Source of the DNA: Auricularia sp. M13
Taxonomy: Eukaryota > Basidiomycota > Agaricomycetes > Auriculariales > Auriculariaceae
Length of the DNA: 64,000 nt
Assembly (NCBI GenBank): GCA_037042915.1
Contig: CM073200.1
Span: forward strand, 1,736,001 to 1,800,000
Reading direction: 5' to 3'
The position numbers were made by a program, and so were the translations under genes. The notes beneath the pieces were generated by a model. That model saw only the letters and a program-made list of their open reading frames with translations. It was not told the DNA's origin and did no database searches. This document shows positions 1 through 9,351 of the stretch, in pieces. Within the stretch, counting starts at the first letter, position 1; each line of letters starts with the position of its first letter.

Positions 1-2126
1 ATAACGAGCCTTGCAGCCTCATCAGCACGTCGGGCATGTAGTGCACGGACCAACATACCAGCTCCTCAAACTCCAAGCGTGCCTGAAGCATCACCTTATA
101 CAGGTCGCCCGCCTCCGCCACAGCCTTGGCGTGATTCTTGTCGTGCTCTTCGTTCCAGCGCAAAAGCTCGGCTCGTTTGTCCTCGCGCGCGGCGGCGTCC
201 AGACCATCAAATTCGTCATGATAGGCCTTCAGGAAGCGCGCCCTGAGGTCCTGGAGATCCTCTGCGACAGCGCGGCCAGTCAGCCGTTTGCGGGCGAGGT
301 TCTGGGGAAACAAGACGGTGCGTACCTCCCTCGGAGCGCGGATTATCAGAGCACCAACGTTTGACGAACAAGTTGAAGATATTGGGCTTGCGGGACAACT
401 TGAAGACAACTTGCGCGATGCGCCAGATGTAGCCAACGGACTTGCCGAACTCCTTTGCCAGTGCGTCCAGCTCCGCTTCGAAGCGTTTGACGGCTTCGAA
501 AATCTTCGCCCGCTGTTCCTGCGTGAGCGGACCCTTCTTCAGAATGCGCGTCGTGCCCTGGAGCGGGTCCGGGAGCGCGGTTGCCCAATCGAAATCTTCT
601 CCTTCCTCCGCGTACACGTCGACCTCGCTGAAGTCGGGCTTCGAGACTTCCTTGTCGTGTGGGACGGGAGATGCGGCGGGAGTGCGGCAGCCGTTGGAAC
701 CCGGCTCACTGGGAACGTAGTTGCCGTTGTCTCCATTGCCGACAGGCCCATCCTGCTCGCTCGCGCCCGGCTCCGTGTCCTCGGGATCGTCAGACTGGGC
801 GTCCTCAATGGCCTTGGAGGTTTCGTCGACGAGGTTGTCGATGGCGGTTGTGAGCGCAGCACGCTTGGCTTTGTCCTTCTGAGCCGCGTCCGCCTTCCGC
901 GTGCGATGCACATTCGCGCGGACACTGGGATTGCCGCGCATCGGCGGGTTGGCAGTCGGTGACCTACGCCGCTTTCCGTTCCGGCTGGGAGATGCAGCGC
1001 CACCAGGCGGAGGCGGCGGCGGCGGCAGCGGAGGAGGAGGCGGCACGAACACATCGGGGGATCCGTGCCCACGCGGGATCGCCTCCCCCTCCTCTCGCGG
1101 GGGAGAGCTGTCGGGCTCGACCCAGGGAATCCTGCGACCCTTAACCTTGGGCTTGCGGCATGGGTCCGGCGGCGGTGTACGTTCGTCGGGGTCCGCTGTA
1201 TGAAAAATGAGGCGACAATCGACACGGCGCAGAGATACGACGAACCATCAAATGGGTACTCGGTGGATATCCTATTGTTCGGCGTAGCGCCATCGTCGTC
1301 GTCATCCGTATGGAAGTCCTGCATACCGGGTAGCTGATATTCAGCTCAGCACAACAGCAAAATATTGCCAGTCCCGCGCAGGACTTACATTATCGACGCC
1401 CTCTGCGAGAGCGGCGCCTCGGCCACGGGTGAGCGCACCGGCGCGCCCGCGTGCGCGCGCTGCTCCTCCACGCGGTACTGCAGGGCCGTCAGCGGGCCCC
1501 TCCACGGCCTGGCCGCGTCCTTTGCCCTTGTTGCCCTTTCCTTTGCCCGAGCCCCGCGCTCGCCCGCGGGCGCGGCCGCGGCCTCGCGCGTGGGCGCGAG
1601 CAGAGGCGTCGTCCGCGGCAGATGGACCCTGAACGTTCAATGGTTTAGTAATGTATCGGTGGGTGGAGAGCGCTGCGAACGAAGTAACACTCACATCCGG
1701 CGCGTTGCGTGCAACTTCAGATTCGGAGCTCAGCGGGCTTTCGATACCGCTAGCAGCTTCAAAACCCTGGTAACGAGTCGGTCAGAAATGGGCGATGAGG
1801 CGAGGCAGGATGGTTTACACATACCTCACGACCCTGCGCATCACCGTCGGCCGGTGCTACTGCCAGCGCCAGCGCCCCATTACTCGATGCAGGTCCGGCG
1901 GCCTGCGCTGCACCATTCTGAACGAGTAGGGTGAGTTGATATGAAGAAGAAAGTCAACGCGACATACGTTGACCTCTGCCTCGGTGAGCAGCCGCAAGTC
2001 GACACCCTTTGGAGACTGCACCTTGGGACGCGAGCTGTGGTCGAGGCACAGAAACTGGTCGGGCTCGACGCCAGCTCGACGAGTCAGGCGCGTGCCAGAC
2101 TTAGCAGGGGCGGGTGTCTTGTCCAT
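1..2126 (-). CDS. Unrecognised large Pro- and RG-rich protein, cut by the left window edge
   Basis: Several minus-strand exons read as one gene that starts at ATG 2126 and runs off position 1. The N-terminal exon begins MDKTPAPAKSG. Next comes a Gly/Arg/Lys-rich stretch (about 1440-1600) made of RGRAR and KGKGNKGKG repeats, then a poly-proline run (about 1005-1050). An acidic Asp/Glu/Ser segment follows, and then a helical part with WRIAQVVFKLSRKPNIFNLF. The frame shifts near 310, either at a short intron or an indel, into an open frame with LRWNEEHDKNHAKAV that continues past the edge. I do not recognise the family. The basic RG block and acidic linker suggest a nucleic-acid-associated or transposon-associated protein, which is only inference. 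It is divergent from the gene at 2874. Exon borders are approximate. Confidence 0.45.
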
Positions 2127-2244
2127 TGGGGAATGACGGGTGCGGGCACGAGCAGACGTTGAGCGAAGATTGCAAAAATGACCAAGTCCCTTGCTCAGGT
2201 ACTTATGATGAGCGAGGACCGCATCTTGTGGCACAGGCAATGAT

Positions 2245-2790
2245 CCCCAGATGATCCTACAGTGCGGTCAGATGCAACCCAGCAGATTCTAGCGCCACAG
2301 ACGCACGCAGATGCGACTAGATGCGCTCAGATGCTCGGATATACGCTCAGATGCCGCAAATTGGAGTCATCTGCGATATAACTGCATGATTGATGCTGCA
2401 GTTCCAGGGTGCGATGATGCATGCATACGTTCGAGCAGAATCAAGATTAGTGCCTGATATCAGCTCGTGCCTTGGCGAGCAGACGCGTGCGCCCTAGGAC
2501 CAGGTGTGCCGGGTCGCATGCTGTTGTGCGCGCGCACATGGGTCGAGGAAACGCAATTCTTCTGTCGAGCTGACGTGTTAGGAACGAAACGGGATTCAGG
2601 GTTCCTCGGGGAAATCCGCTTCGGCGTGCCAAAAAGCTAATCCCGTGCTTTGGGGCCCAGATCCGGTATGATTATCTTGCCGTGCTCCCACGTGCTAGAT
2701 GCTAATCGGAACACCCAGATGCAGCCAGATGCACGCAGATACAGCAGAAGGCCACTATCTGCGTGCATCTGCGATGCCGCACTTTACGGT
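2245..2790. repeat. Cluster of CAGATGC / GCATCTG motifs between divergent genes
   Basis: The spacer between two divergent genes holds about a dozen copies of a 7-8 bp motif, CAGATGC or its complement GCATCTG, on both strands. Examples lie near 2268, 2312, 2327, 2350 and 2720-2775. The copies are irregularly spaced and not a simple tandem repeat. They could be transcription-factor sites, such as E-box-like CAGATG, or subterminal repeats of a transposon. A second cluster lies at 4860-5010. Confidence 0.6.
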
Positions 2791-2873
2791 CTGCTGCGCG
2801 CACAAGTCCTCGTGCCCAATACATGGGATGATGGCAGCACAGACCTGAGATTGTGTTTCTGGTCTTGACCACC

Positions 2874-4100
2874 ATGTCCGAACAGCCTGTCGTGGCGCAC
2901 GACGACGACGACTTCGCGGACGATGAATCGGACGGTGGCACTGGCGCGGACACCGAAGCCGCAACCGCCGAGGTTGAGTCCACGGCCACAGGAGAACCGC
3001 CGGGGCCAGCGTCAGCATCCGCGGGTTGGGGCGGGGCGGGTACTTCGCCCGGTGGCCCTGACCACGGAGAAGACATTTGGGATTCTCCGTCATTGCACGG
3101 TGGGTCGGGCTGGATGCAGGCGGATTATACGGCGACAAGATTCATTTTTGGAGCGGCAGTACGTCAATTTATTCAGCATAGTCAGCCAGCTACGATCTGA
3201 AGATTTCGCCTTTTTATTTCAGTACAGCGCTGCGCGCTACGAAGGGCCGCCAGTCGATCGTATGGACTGTTCTTGGCACCGGCCCGACGACCATGACGTT
3301 CAACCGCTGGGACACAACAGCCGCGGAGACATCGCGCCTCCGCAAGTGCACGCGGCACTCTCGCGGATTCTGGTGGAAGTCGGCGAAACGTCACACCTGG
3401 TGCAAAAGCTTGCGCACGGCGTGGCCGACAAGGTGTGGCTGCTCCACTCGCGGTCGTCTCGCCTGGAAAAGGCCGTTGCCAGCGCATTCGACTTCCTCCC
3501 AGCCTCGGCGCAAGTTGGCCTGGTCGAAATGATGCGGTTTTACCCTCTGAAGGACATGCGACTGGTGGCTGCAACGTGAGTCGTGCACATATAATCCGGT
3601 TGTCAAATGAACTGAGCTCTTGCAGCGTGGATCCGCGTGAAAAGCCCGTGTATGGCGCGACGCTCGACTCCCCGGCCATGCCTCGGTGGCGCGAGATCTT
3701 CTTGGCGAACCGCAACAACCCAGACTGGGACTCTGGCCCTGGTGGCATCTCGGGCTCATCTCCGGAGGCTAGCGGAGTCATGCCGCACGCGACGCCATAC
3801 AGCCCGCTCTCGGTGTCCGACGAGGAGCGTCAAATGCGGAGGTGGGCAGACCGTCGCACCCGCAGATTGGCGCGCTCGGCGAAGCTTGCCGCCGACAGGG
3901 CGAACCAAGCGCAGGTGGCAACCGAGGAGCTGCTTGCGAGGCAACTCCGCGCCGAGACCCTGCAGGACATCCTGCTGCGCGGGGTAGCTGCGGAACGTGG
4001 ACCGCTTCCTCTGACAGAGCCGCAACGGGCGCGGGCGTGGTACGAAGATCGCGCTCGGGAGGCAGCCACCGGAGCCGAGTTTATGCCTATGACGCCGTGA
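2874..4100 (+). CDS. Unrecognised acidic hypothetical protein, 370 aa, three exons
   Basis: Exons 2874-3158, 3223-3575 and 3626-4100 join to a 370-codon frame with GT-AG introns (gtacgt...ttcag and gtgagt...tgcag). The start has an ACCATGTCC context. The first 90 residues are acidic (DDDDFADDESDGG) and then Ala/Gly/Pro rich. The middle has a helical region around LVQKLAHGVADKVWLL and FDFLPASAQVGLVEMM. The C-terminal third is highly charged and Arg/Ala rich (RQMRRWADRRTRRLARSAKLAADRA) and probably a coiled coil. No catalytic motif or known domain is visible. It is divergent from the gene ending at 2126 and convergent with the one at 4252. The neighbourhood suggests a transposon-associated or lineage-specific nuclear protein, but function is unknown. 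Confidence 0.6.
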
Positions 4101-4251
4101 CACATCTGCCGCAGTTGTAAGCTTTATGCTCGTCCGTCAATGGATAGTCTTTTCCCGCGCGCGCAGACATAGAGCAGGTTGAAACAAGCGAGGGAAATCA
4201 GTGTGATTGCTTCCCGGAACTGAGGACGGATACATGATGAAAGCCCCAGTA

Positions 4252-4798
4252 TCAAGCGCCGCAAGTGCACTGCCCCCGCTCGAACCTCTCGCGCATGCCC
4301 TCCGCCCCAGGCTGTGAGAGCCTGATGATGAGCGCACGCTCTGCGCGACGGTACTGGCGCACAACCGCATCCTCGCGCAGCGCGTGGATCGCCACGTCGC
4401 GCTCCAGACGAGCGACCTCGCGGTCAACCTGCTTGGGCGAGTGCTGGCGCCGCAACTCGAGGTACTCATCGCGGAGGCGGATCATGAGGTCGCTCTTGGA
4501 CTCTGGGAATGTGTCAGAGGGCGCCAGAGAGTTATGGTCAGGTTAAGGACGCACCTCCAGGTCGATCAGGGTGCCAACGGTTGCGCTCCACGCGTGCCGC
4601 GAGGAAGCGATGGTATTGCGACCTGCGTCGACCGAACAGTGCGTGGCGCAGGATGCGGTACGGACGTGAGAAGAGGGTGTAGCGTGCGCGGCTGTAGACC
4701 CCACGGATGGCGCTGAAAACCGAATGGCCCATGCGTGGAAGGAGGGCAAGATGGAAGAGGGACTTTGAAGTCCGAAGCCCGAGATTTGTGTAATGCAT
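4252..4798 (-). CDS. Small basic coiled-coil protein with an HPD tripeptide, 164 aa
   Basis: Two minus-strand exons, 4555-4798 and 4252-4502, join in phase 1 across gtgcgt...tcccag into 164 codons. The first half is basic and hydrophobic with several Arg clusters. Around residue 77 it reads RNRWHPDRPG, which recalls the HPD tripeptide of J-domains, but the flanking J-domain helices are not convincing. The second half is a long charged helix with Arg/Glu periodicity (LRRQHSPKQVDREVARLERD), ending in a CTCGA tail. I do not recognise the family. It is tail-to-tail with the gene at 2874. Possible roles are a J-like cochaperone fragment or a transposon accessory protein; the evidence cannot separate them. 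Confidence 0.45.
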
Positions 4799-4859
4799 CA
4801 GATCGTACTTAGGTCATGAAAATGGAAGATTAGTCAGCTCCTCAGCTTTCGCGTGTGCG

Positions 4860-5010
4860 GCATACAAAGTGGACGGCAGGCAGATGCAGGGAGCACGAGG
4901 CAATGCGGAAAGATCAATATCTGGTCGCATCTGGGGCAGGGCATGGCATCTGCGGCCGTTTGTGTGTCTGATGCGGCCTAAGAGGTAGATCTGCGCGCAT
5001 CTGAGGATAA
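4860..5010. repeat. Second CAGATGC / GCATCTG motif cluster
   Basis: This short AT/GC-mixed spacer carries the same motif as 2245-2790: CAGATGC near 4880, GCATCTG near 4928, GCATCTGC near 4949 and GCGCATCTG near 4997. With the first cluster it brackets the two small genes at 2874 and 4252, the arrangement expected if those genes sit in an element with subterminal repeats. No terminal inverted repeats were found. No gene is visible from 4799 to 5229. Confidence 0.5.
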
Positions 5011-5180
5011 TCCTGGACGTCTACAGCGGCGTATAGGTACGGAAGAGCGCTGAGGTTCTCACAGACTGTTTATGCGAAGGATAGGGTAGTATCTATCTCA
5101 TTACATTGTAGGGTCAGCCTGACCTGGGCGGCCTGCGAAGGGGCAACGGCGGCCTCTGAGCATGTCCGTCGGACAAACCA

Positions 5181-5215
5181 TAGGGGGGTTTCTCTGTATG
5201 AGAGAAACCCCCCTA
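5181..5215. repeat. Perfect 15-bp hairpin with 5-nt loop
   Basis: TAGGGGGGTTTCTCT (5181-5195) is followed by GTATG and then by its exact reverse complement (5201-5215). It lies just after the point where the carboxypeptidase reading frame loses similarity to its family on the minus strand, so it may mark a small insertion that removed the 3' end of that gene. Confidence 0.75.
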
Positions 5216-5229
5216 CGGAACCTTTTTTT

Positions 5230-7619
5230 GCCTCCGAGGCAGGTGCCTGGGGTGATGACAACTGCAACCTTGCTGTCAGCAGAGAACGCATTTGAGCATG
5301 TGAGAGTGTACCTTCCGTTCCGCGGTGCCCAGCTACGGCGTCAGCATTTCCAGAGTAGAGCACAATCCGAATTCCTCTGGAGGCGATATCGGTGAGAAGG
5401 ACGACCGATCTGAAGTCGCGCATATTAGCCCCAATTTTTTCCAAAAACCAAAGCTCACTCGACAGCTAGAGTCATCAAATCAGCACAAGCCAGCAAGGAT
5501 AGAGAATGAACTCACAAGGATCTCCCTTTCTATTCGTGTCTTCTCCACGAGCACATGAAGAATTGAACGGATACTCGAGGGCGTCATCGCCAGACCCACA
5601 TCCAGTAAACGACTTGGTCCAGTTCTTGCTGGTCGGTGCATGCAGCGCGGCGCGGGTCGCATCATCTTGGAAAGTCGTTCGAGATACTGTATCATATCTT
5701 CTAACATGAGACGGTGTACGTACGATTCATGAATATCGCGCCATCCTGAGGTGTCTTAGGGCTCAATGCATCCGGGATTTCATGCTCCTGCAGTCGATGT
5801 GTGTATACACGCCAGAGACTGGGATGGTGCGACATACATCCCATTCCCCTTCAGCTAGAGTAAATTCCGTTGAGAAAGGCCCTGCGAGCAAGACAGAGCG
5901 AACGCGGACGTACTCCAAGGGAAAGTAATGTTTGCCGAAAAGTCCAGCATCTCTTCAAGGAGGTGGCAGCCATAGAAAGGGTTGATGTTACCACTCTCTC
6001 TGAGCTGGCGCGCATCACGCTTCCACATATCCAGTTGGTGCGCTCGGTCATGCTTCTTCAGCGCGGGCCTGGAGCTGTGACGAGCCACAACCTCCGCACG
6101 CCAGTCTCCGCGCCGTGGCGCTGCAGTGTCGCGCGCAAAATATTCCTTGCGCTGCTCACCGTCGGGTTCAACAATATCAAGCGTCGGGAAGAGGCCATTC
6201 TGAGGGTACGTCAGGTTGAGGTCGAAGCCGCAGAGATGCGTTCTGGGTGATTAGGATGTCAGCGCTGGAACTCATAGCCATTCGAGGGTGCAGGTATACG
6301 TACTGCTCCTTGAAGTAGTCAAATACTTCTGGGTCGAAGTTGATGATTTGCGGGTACGTTTCGATGACAGACAGCTGTGGGCGGCATCAGCCGGTCGAAA
6401 GGTTTGGTTCCGAATAGCGGACATACCGTAGGTAACTCCGCAAAAGTAGTGATAGACCCGATCGCTCCGTCGCCAATTGCAATCGACGCAAACTTCACCG
6501 GCGGATTCTGCGTTGCCAATATCGCCTTGGTAATGTACGGCTATATTTCTTGAGTACGCGATAGATCTACATCGAGGGTACTGTACCATTTCGACCGTAG
6601 CTTCGTGTAATGTGTAATGCCCACCTTTTTAAATAAGGTTTGATGTACGGAATAGGCCGCTTTTCACTATCGAGACTCGATCAGATTAGATAAAAAGCGT
6701 GGGAACGAAGCTACGGTCGAAATGGTACAGTACTCACAATGAACATGCCCGCGTATGATTCTCCTGTCAAATGGAAAGGACGCGTGGCTAGGCTCGGGAA
6801 AACCTTGACGAGATTTGCAAGAAACCCAACCTTTGCTGCTTTCAAATCTCGTCTATACTGAAACAGCGTCAGTACTTACAAAGTCTTCACCCATCTGGTC
6901 TTCATTTGCGATGTACCCTCTGCTATCTGCGGTAGAGAAGCCTGTTCCGACAGGTTGATCAACCTCGCATCCACGTCAGCGTAATCGGTCCCGATACTGT
7001 CCGTAGGAACTTACCCAGATAGCATCTGCATACCTATCCCAGCTGAAGTTATTCTTGTAAGCGCGGAACTCGTTGTCGAGGTGGATGGGCCCGTTCTGTC
7101 GCATGGCCACGCAGTAAGTACCATAATTCATTGAGAGAAGATATTTACCTCGAAAAGGAAGCCAAAAATGCTCGAGGAACCGGGACTAGGAGCGAATCAT
7201 CGGTTCAAGCTATTAGCCACATAAACACGAACGTACCCGCCATTCAGCCAGATCAACCAGGGATCATCATCGGATGCATTGCCGGTGAGAGAGCCCTCGC
7301 TGTTCTCAAATGCCCAGAAGAAAAGTGTGTTGTTGGGGTGACCCGGCCGCCCAGTAGCCATGTTGCCGGCGAATGAGCGCGGGAGATCGAATGTGATGTT
7401 GGGGAGTGATGAGGCATCTACCTTGAAGTCTGCCTCACTCTTGATCAGTTATTCCAAGCATACATACTCCTACTCACAGTCCTGCCATTCTGCACTGTAG
7501 TCTCCCGGAGGAATGCCGGTGTAATTGTGGGGGAAAGTACTGGGCAGCGTCTGTGGCGGGCCCTGCGCGCGCGCAACCACGCCAATGGCTCCCAACTGGA
7601 GGGAAAGAGAGAGCAACAT
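5230..7619 (-). CDS. Serine carboxypeptidase-like protein (peptidase S10), many exons, 3' end apparently lost
   Basis: A secreted S10 serine carboxypeptidase, which would trim C-terminal residues from peptides. Translation from ATG 7619 begins with a signal peptide (MLLSLSLQLGAIGVVARA). Exons then read, in order, FDLPRSFAGN, PWLIWLNGG, NGPIHLDNEFRAYKNNFSW, DQPVGTGFSTADSRGY, the nucleophile motif GESYAG, PYITKAIL, LTYPQNGLFPTLDI, HEIPDALSPKTPQDG, RAALHAPTSKNWTKSF and the Asp region LYSGNADAVAGHRGTE. All introns are 35-60 nt except 6541-6737, which contains an inserted element. Near 5459-5465 a 7-nt exon restores DPSVESVVLLTDIA. After VVITPGTCLGG (about 5230) family similarity stops, and the block with the catalytic His is not found. 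Either the last exon is too diverged for me to see or the gene is decayed; I favour decay. Confidence 0.75.
6579..6732. mobile_element. 154-bp MITE with 29-bp perfect inverted repeats, inside a carboxypeptidase intron
   Basis: The arms at 6578-6606 and 6705-6733 are perfect reverse complements (outer end GTACTGTACCATTTCGACC). Read as TA-CTGTACC...GGTACAG-TA, the element is flanked by TA, the target duplication of Tc1/mariner-type elements. It has no coding capacity. It lies within the intron 6541-6737 (197 nt). Removing the element and one TA leaves a 45-nt intron, the usual size here, so splicing is probably unharmed. A diverged relative lies at 8906-9061. Confidence 0.8.
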
Positions 7620-7834
7620 CACCTTTGAGGGCGACAAGTTGGTGAGAACGCAATTCTTCTGCAAGGCGCGCCTTTATCAAAGCGAGCAATTGTACAGAGA
7701 AGCGTTGAACGATGGCACGTTTTCCGAAGTCTTCGGAGAGCTTCCATGAATGTGGGTTCCACGACACCGATCGGGCGCGGGAGGTCATGTGAGCATACAT
7801 GGTTTACAAAATTAGCCACCAGTAGTCCCGAAGT

Positions 7835-9351
7835 CAGAGCTGATTAGCGACTCCATTATGATTAATATTTGCATTAGGCGCTGAGTCTACATATAGAATA
7901 TCAATTCTGAGACTTCTCTCAGATAATCCGACTAAATCTTTCTCTTTTAGACAGGTCAGTGAGTTGAGAAAGGAGAACGATTGGTTTGGGTCAACTCGGG
8001 CTCCTGGACCGCTAGAGCGGTCCACTGTGGCACCGAAAAGTAATGCCAATCGTGCGTTCATGCTATCCTTCTCCCCGCTTTGTGAAGTGGCATCGCACGT
8101 TGATAGCAATCCGAGTCGCAGTCCGAAAGAGCCAAAGAACGAGCAACGAGGAACAATGATTGCGTGATCACCGCGGAGGATGATTCAGGACAACGTCCAG
8201 ATCCATTTGAGGACTTTACGGCGCCTCCAGATATACCCCAGAATCCGTATCTACTATATTTCTTGAGCCCTCGAATATGTTTTAAACCCCTGTTGGGCGG
8301 CAGCTGGATCGCACCCGCACATCTTCCGGGCGGCCCAGCCGGCTTGGCCGTCTTCCGATTGCTTGGCCGCCTCATCATGGCTATTATATAGCCAACACGC
8401 GCCCATTTGAGCTTGATACCATCTTGATGCGTTTCTCATATCATGCCGCAGTCCTTGCGCCGCTCACAGTGCCTTTGCAATGCCGCGCGCACATTCCCGA
8501 GGTCAGCACAAATCGCAGTGGTGGAAGAGCTCGTTTGCTCATGCACGATGGCGTAGTTCAACCCGGACACGGTTGACTGGTGGTCAGTTGCGGCAAATGC
8601 TGGTGCTGTAGGCGCTGTGGCCAGCGTCGTACATTGGTGGCAATTCTCGCAGCCTCTGCTCCTCATGGAATGCACTGAAGAGAAGGCTTATATGAGCCCA
8701 GTGCGTATGTAAAGCTCGATTGTCGCTCGTATCAATGCGTAACGAGTGTCGGCAGTGCCTGAGTTGCATTCTTCATTTTCAAACGCAACATGCGGTTGAA
8801 ATCCATCTCGCTAGCGGTCGAAATCCATCTCGCTAGGATATAAAGCCAATATGAACTGGTTTGTATCCGGACTGATTCCTCGTCCCATGACATTGAGGAT
8901 GCGTTTACTGTAGATTTTGACCTTAGGGTCGTTGTAACGTGTAACAGAGGCCTCGAAACATAAGGTTTGATTCGCGGAATCGACCCGCTCTTCGTTATCG
9001 GGGACTGATGAGACTAGATAAAAAAACGCCAAGGGGATCCTACGATCGAAAGTCTACAGTAATTTGCGAGGACAATAAGTGTGTGTTGTCTGGTGGAGAG
9101 CACGCTGCCTTTTCCCGGCTGAACTCATGCGAAACAACCGTGCATGTTAACGAGGGCGCCAATTGCAAGCTTCTGTCGAAGTGTGCTGGATTCTCAGGCC
9201 GTAATGTGGATCCTTGAGCGCTGTTGGACTGGAACTAGGCATAAGGAATTCTCGGTCTAGGTAGAGAAACAAACGCAAGCTGCATCAAGACAGATAAGGG
9301 TCGGAGACGTCGGAGCTTGAAGTCGTGTTCATCGCTTTCTCCCTGACCGTT
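7835..9351. other. Intergenic, no gene recognised; contains a second MITE copy
   Basis: No spliced reading frame with coding character was found between the carboxypeptidase start and the Tel1 start. The stretch holds a TA-bounded MITE-like copy at 8906-9061 and a direct duplication of CGGTCGAAATCCATCTCGCTAG near 8800-8838. Confidence 0.5.
8906..9061. mobile_element. Diverged second copy of the 154-bp MITE
   Basis: It begins TA-CTGTAGATTTTGACC and ends GAAAGTCTACAG-TA, matching the ends and length (156 bp) of the element at 6579. The interior shares ATAAGGTTTGAT, a GGAAT block and AGATTAGATAAAAA / AGACTAGATAAAAA in the same order. The inverted repeats are imperfect here, so this looks like an older insertion. 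Confidence 0.7.

Noticed and set aside
2245-2790. CAGATGC cluster as a CRISPR array or telomere repeat
   Set aside because: Copies are irregularly spaced, on both strands and only 7-8 bp long; neither structure fits.
5181-5215. Hairpin as a Rho-independent transcription terminator
   Set aside because: The window is a spliced fungal nuclear genome. A nearby T-run exists, but the mechanism does not apply.
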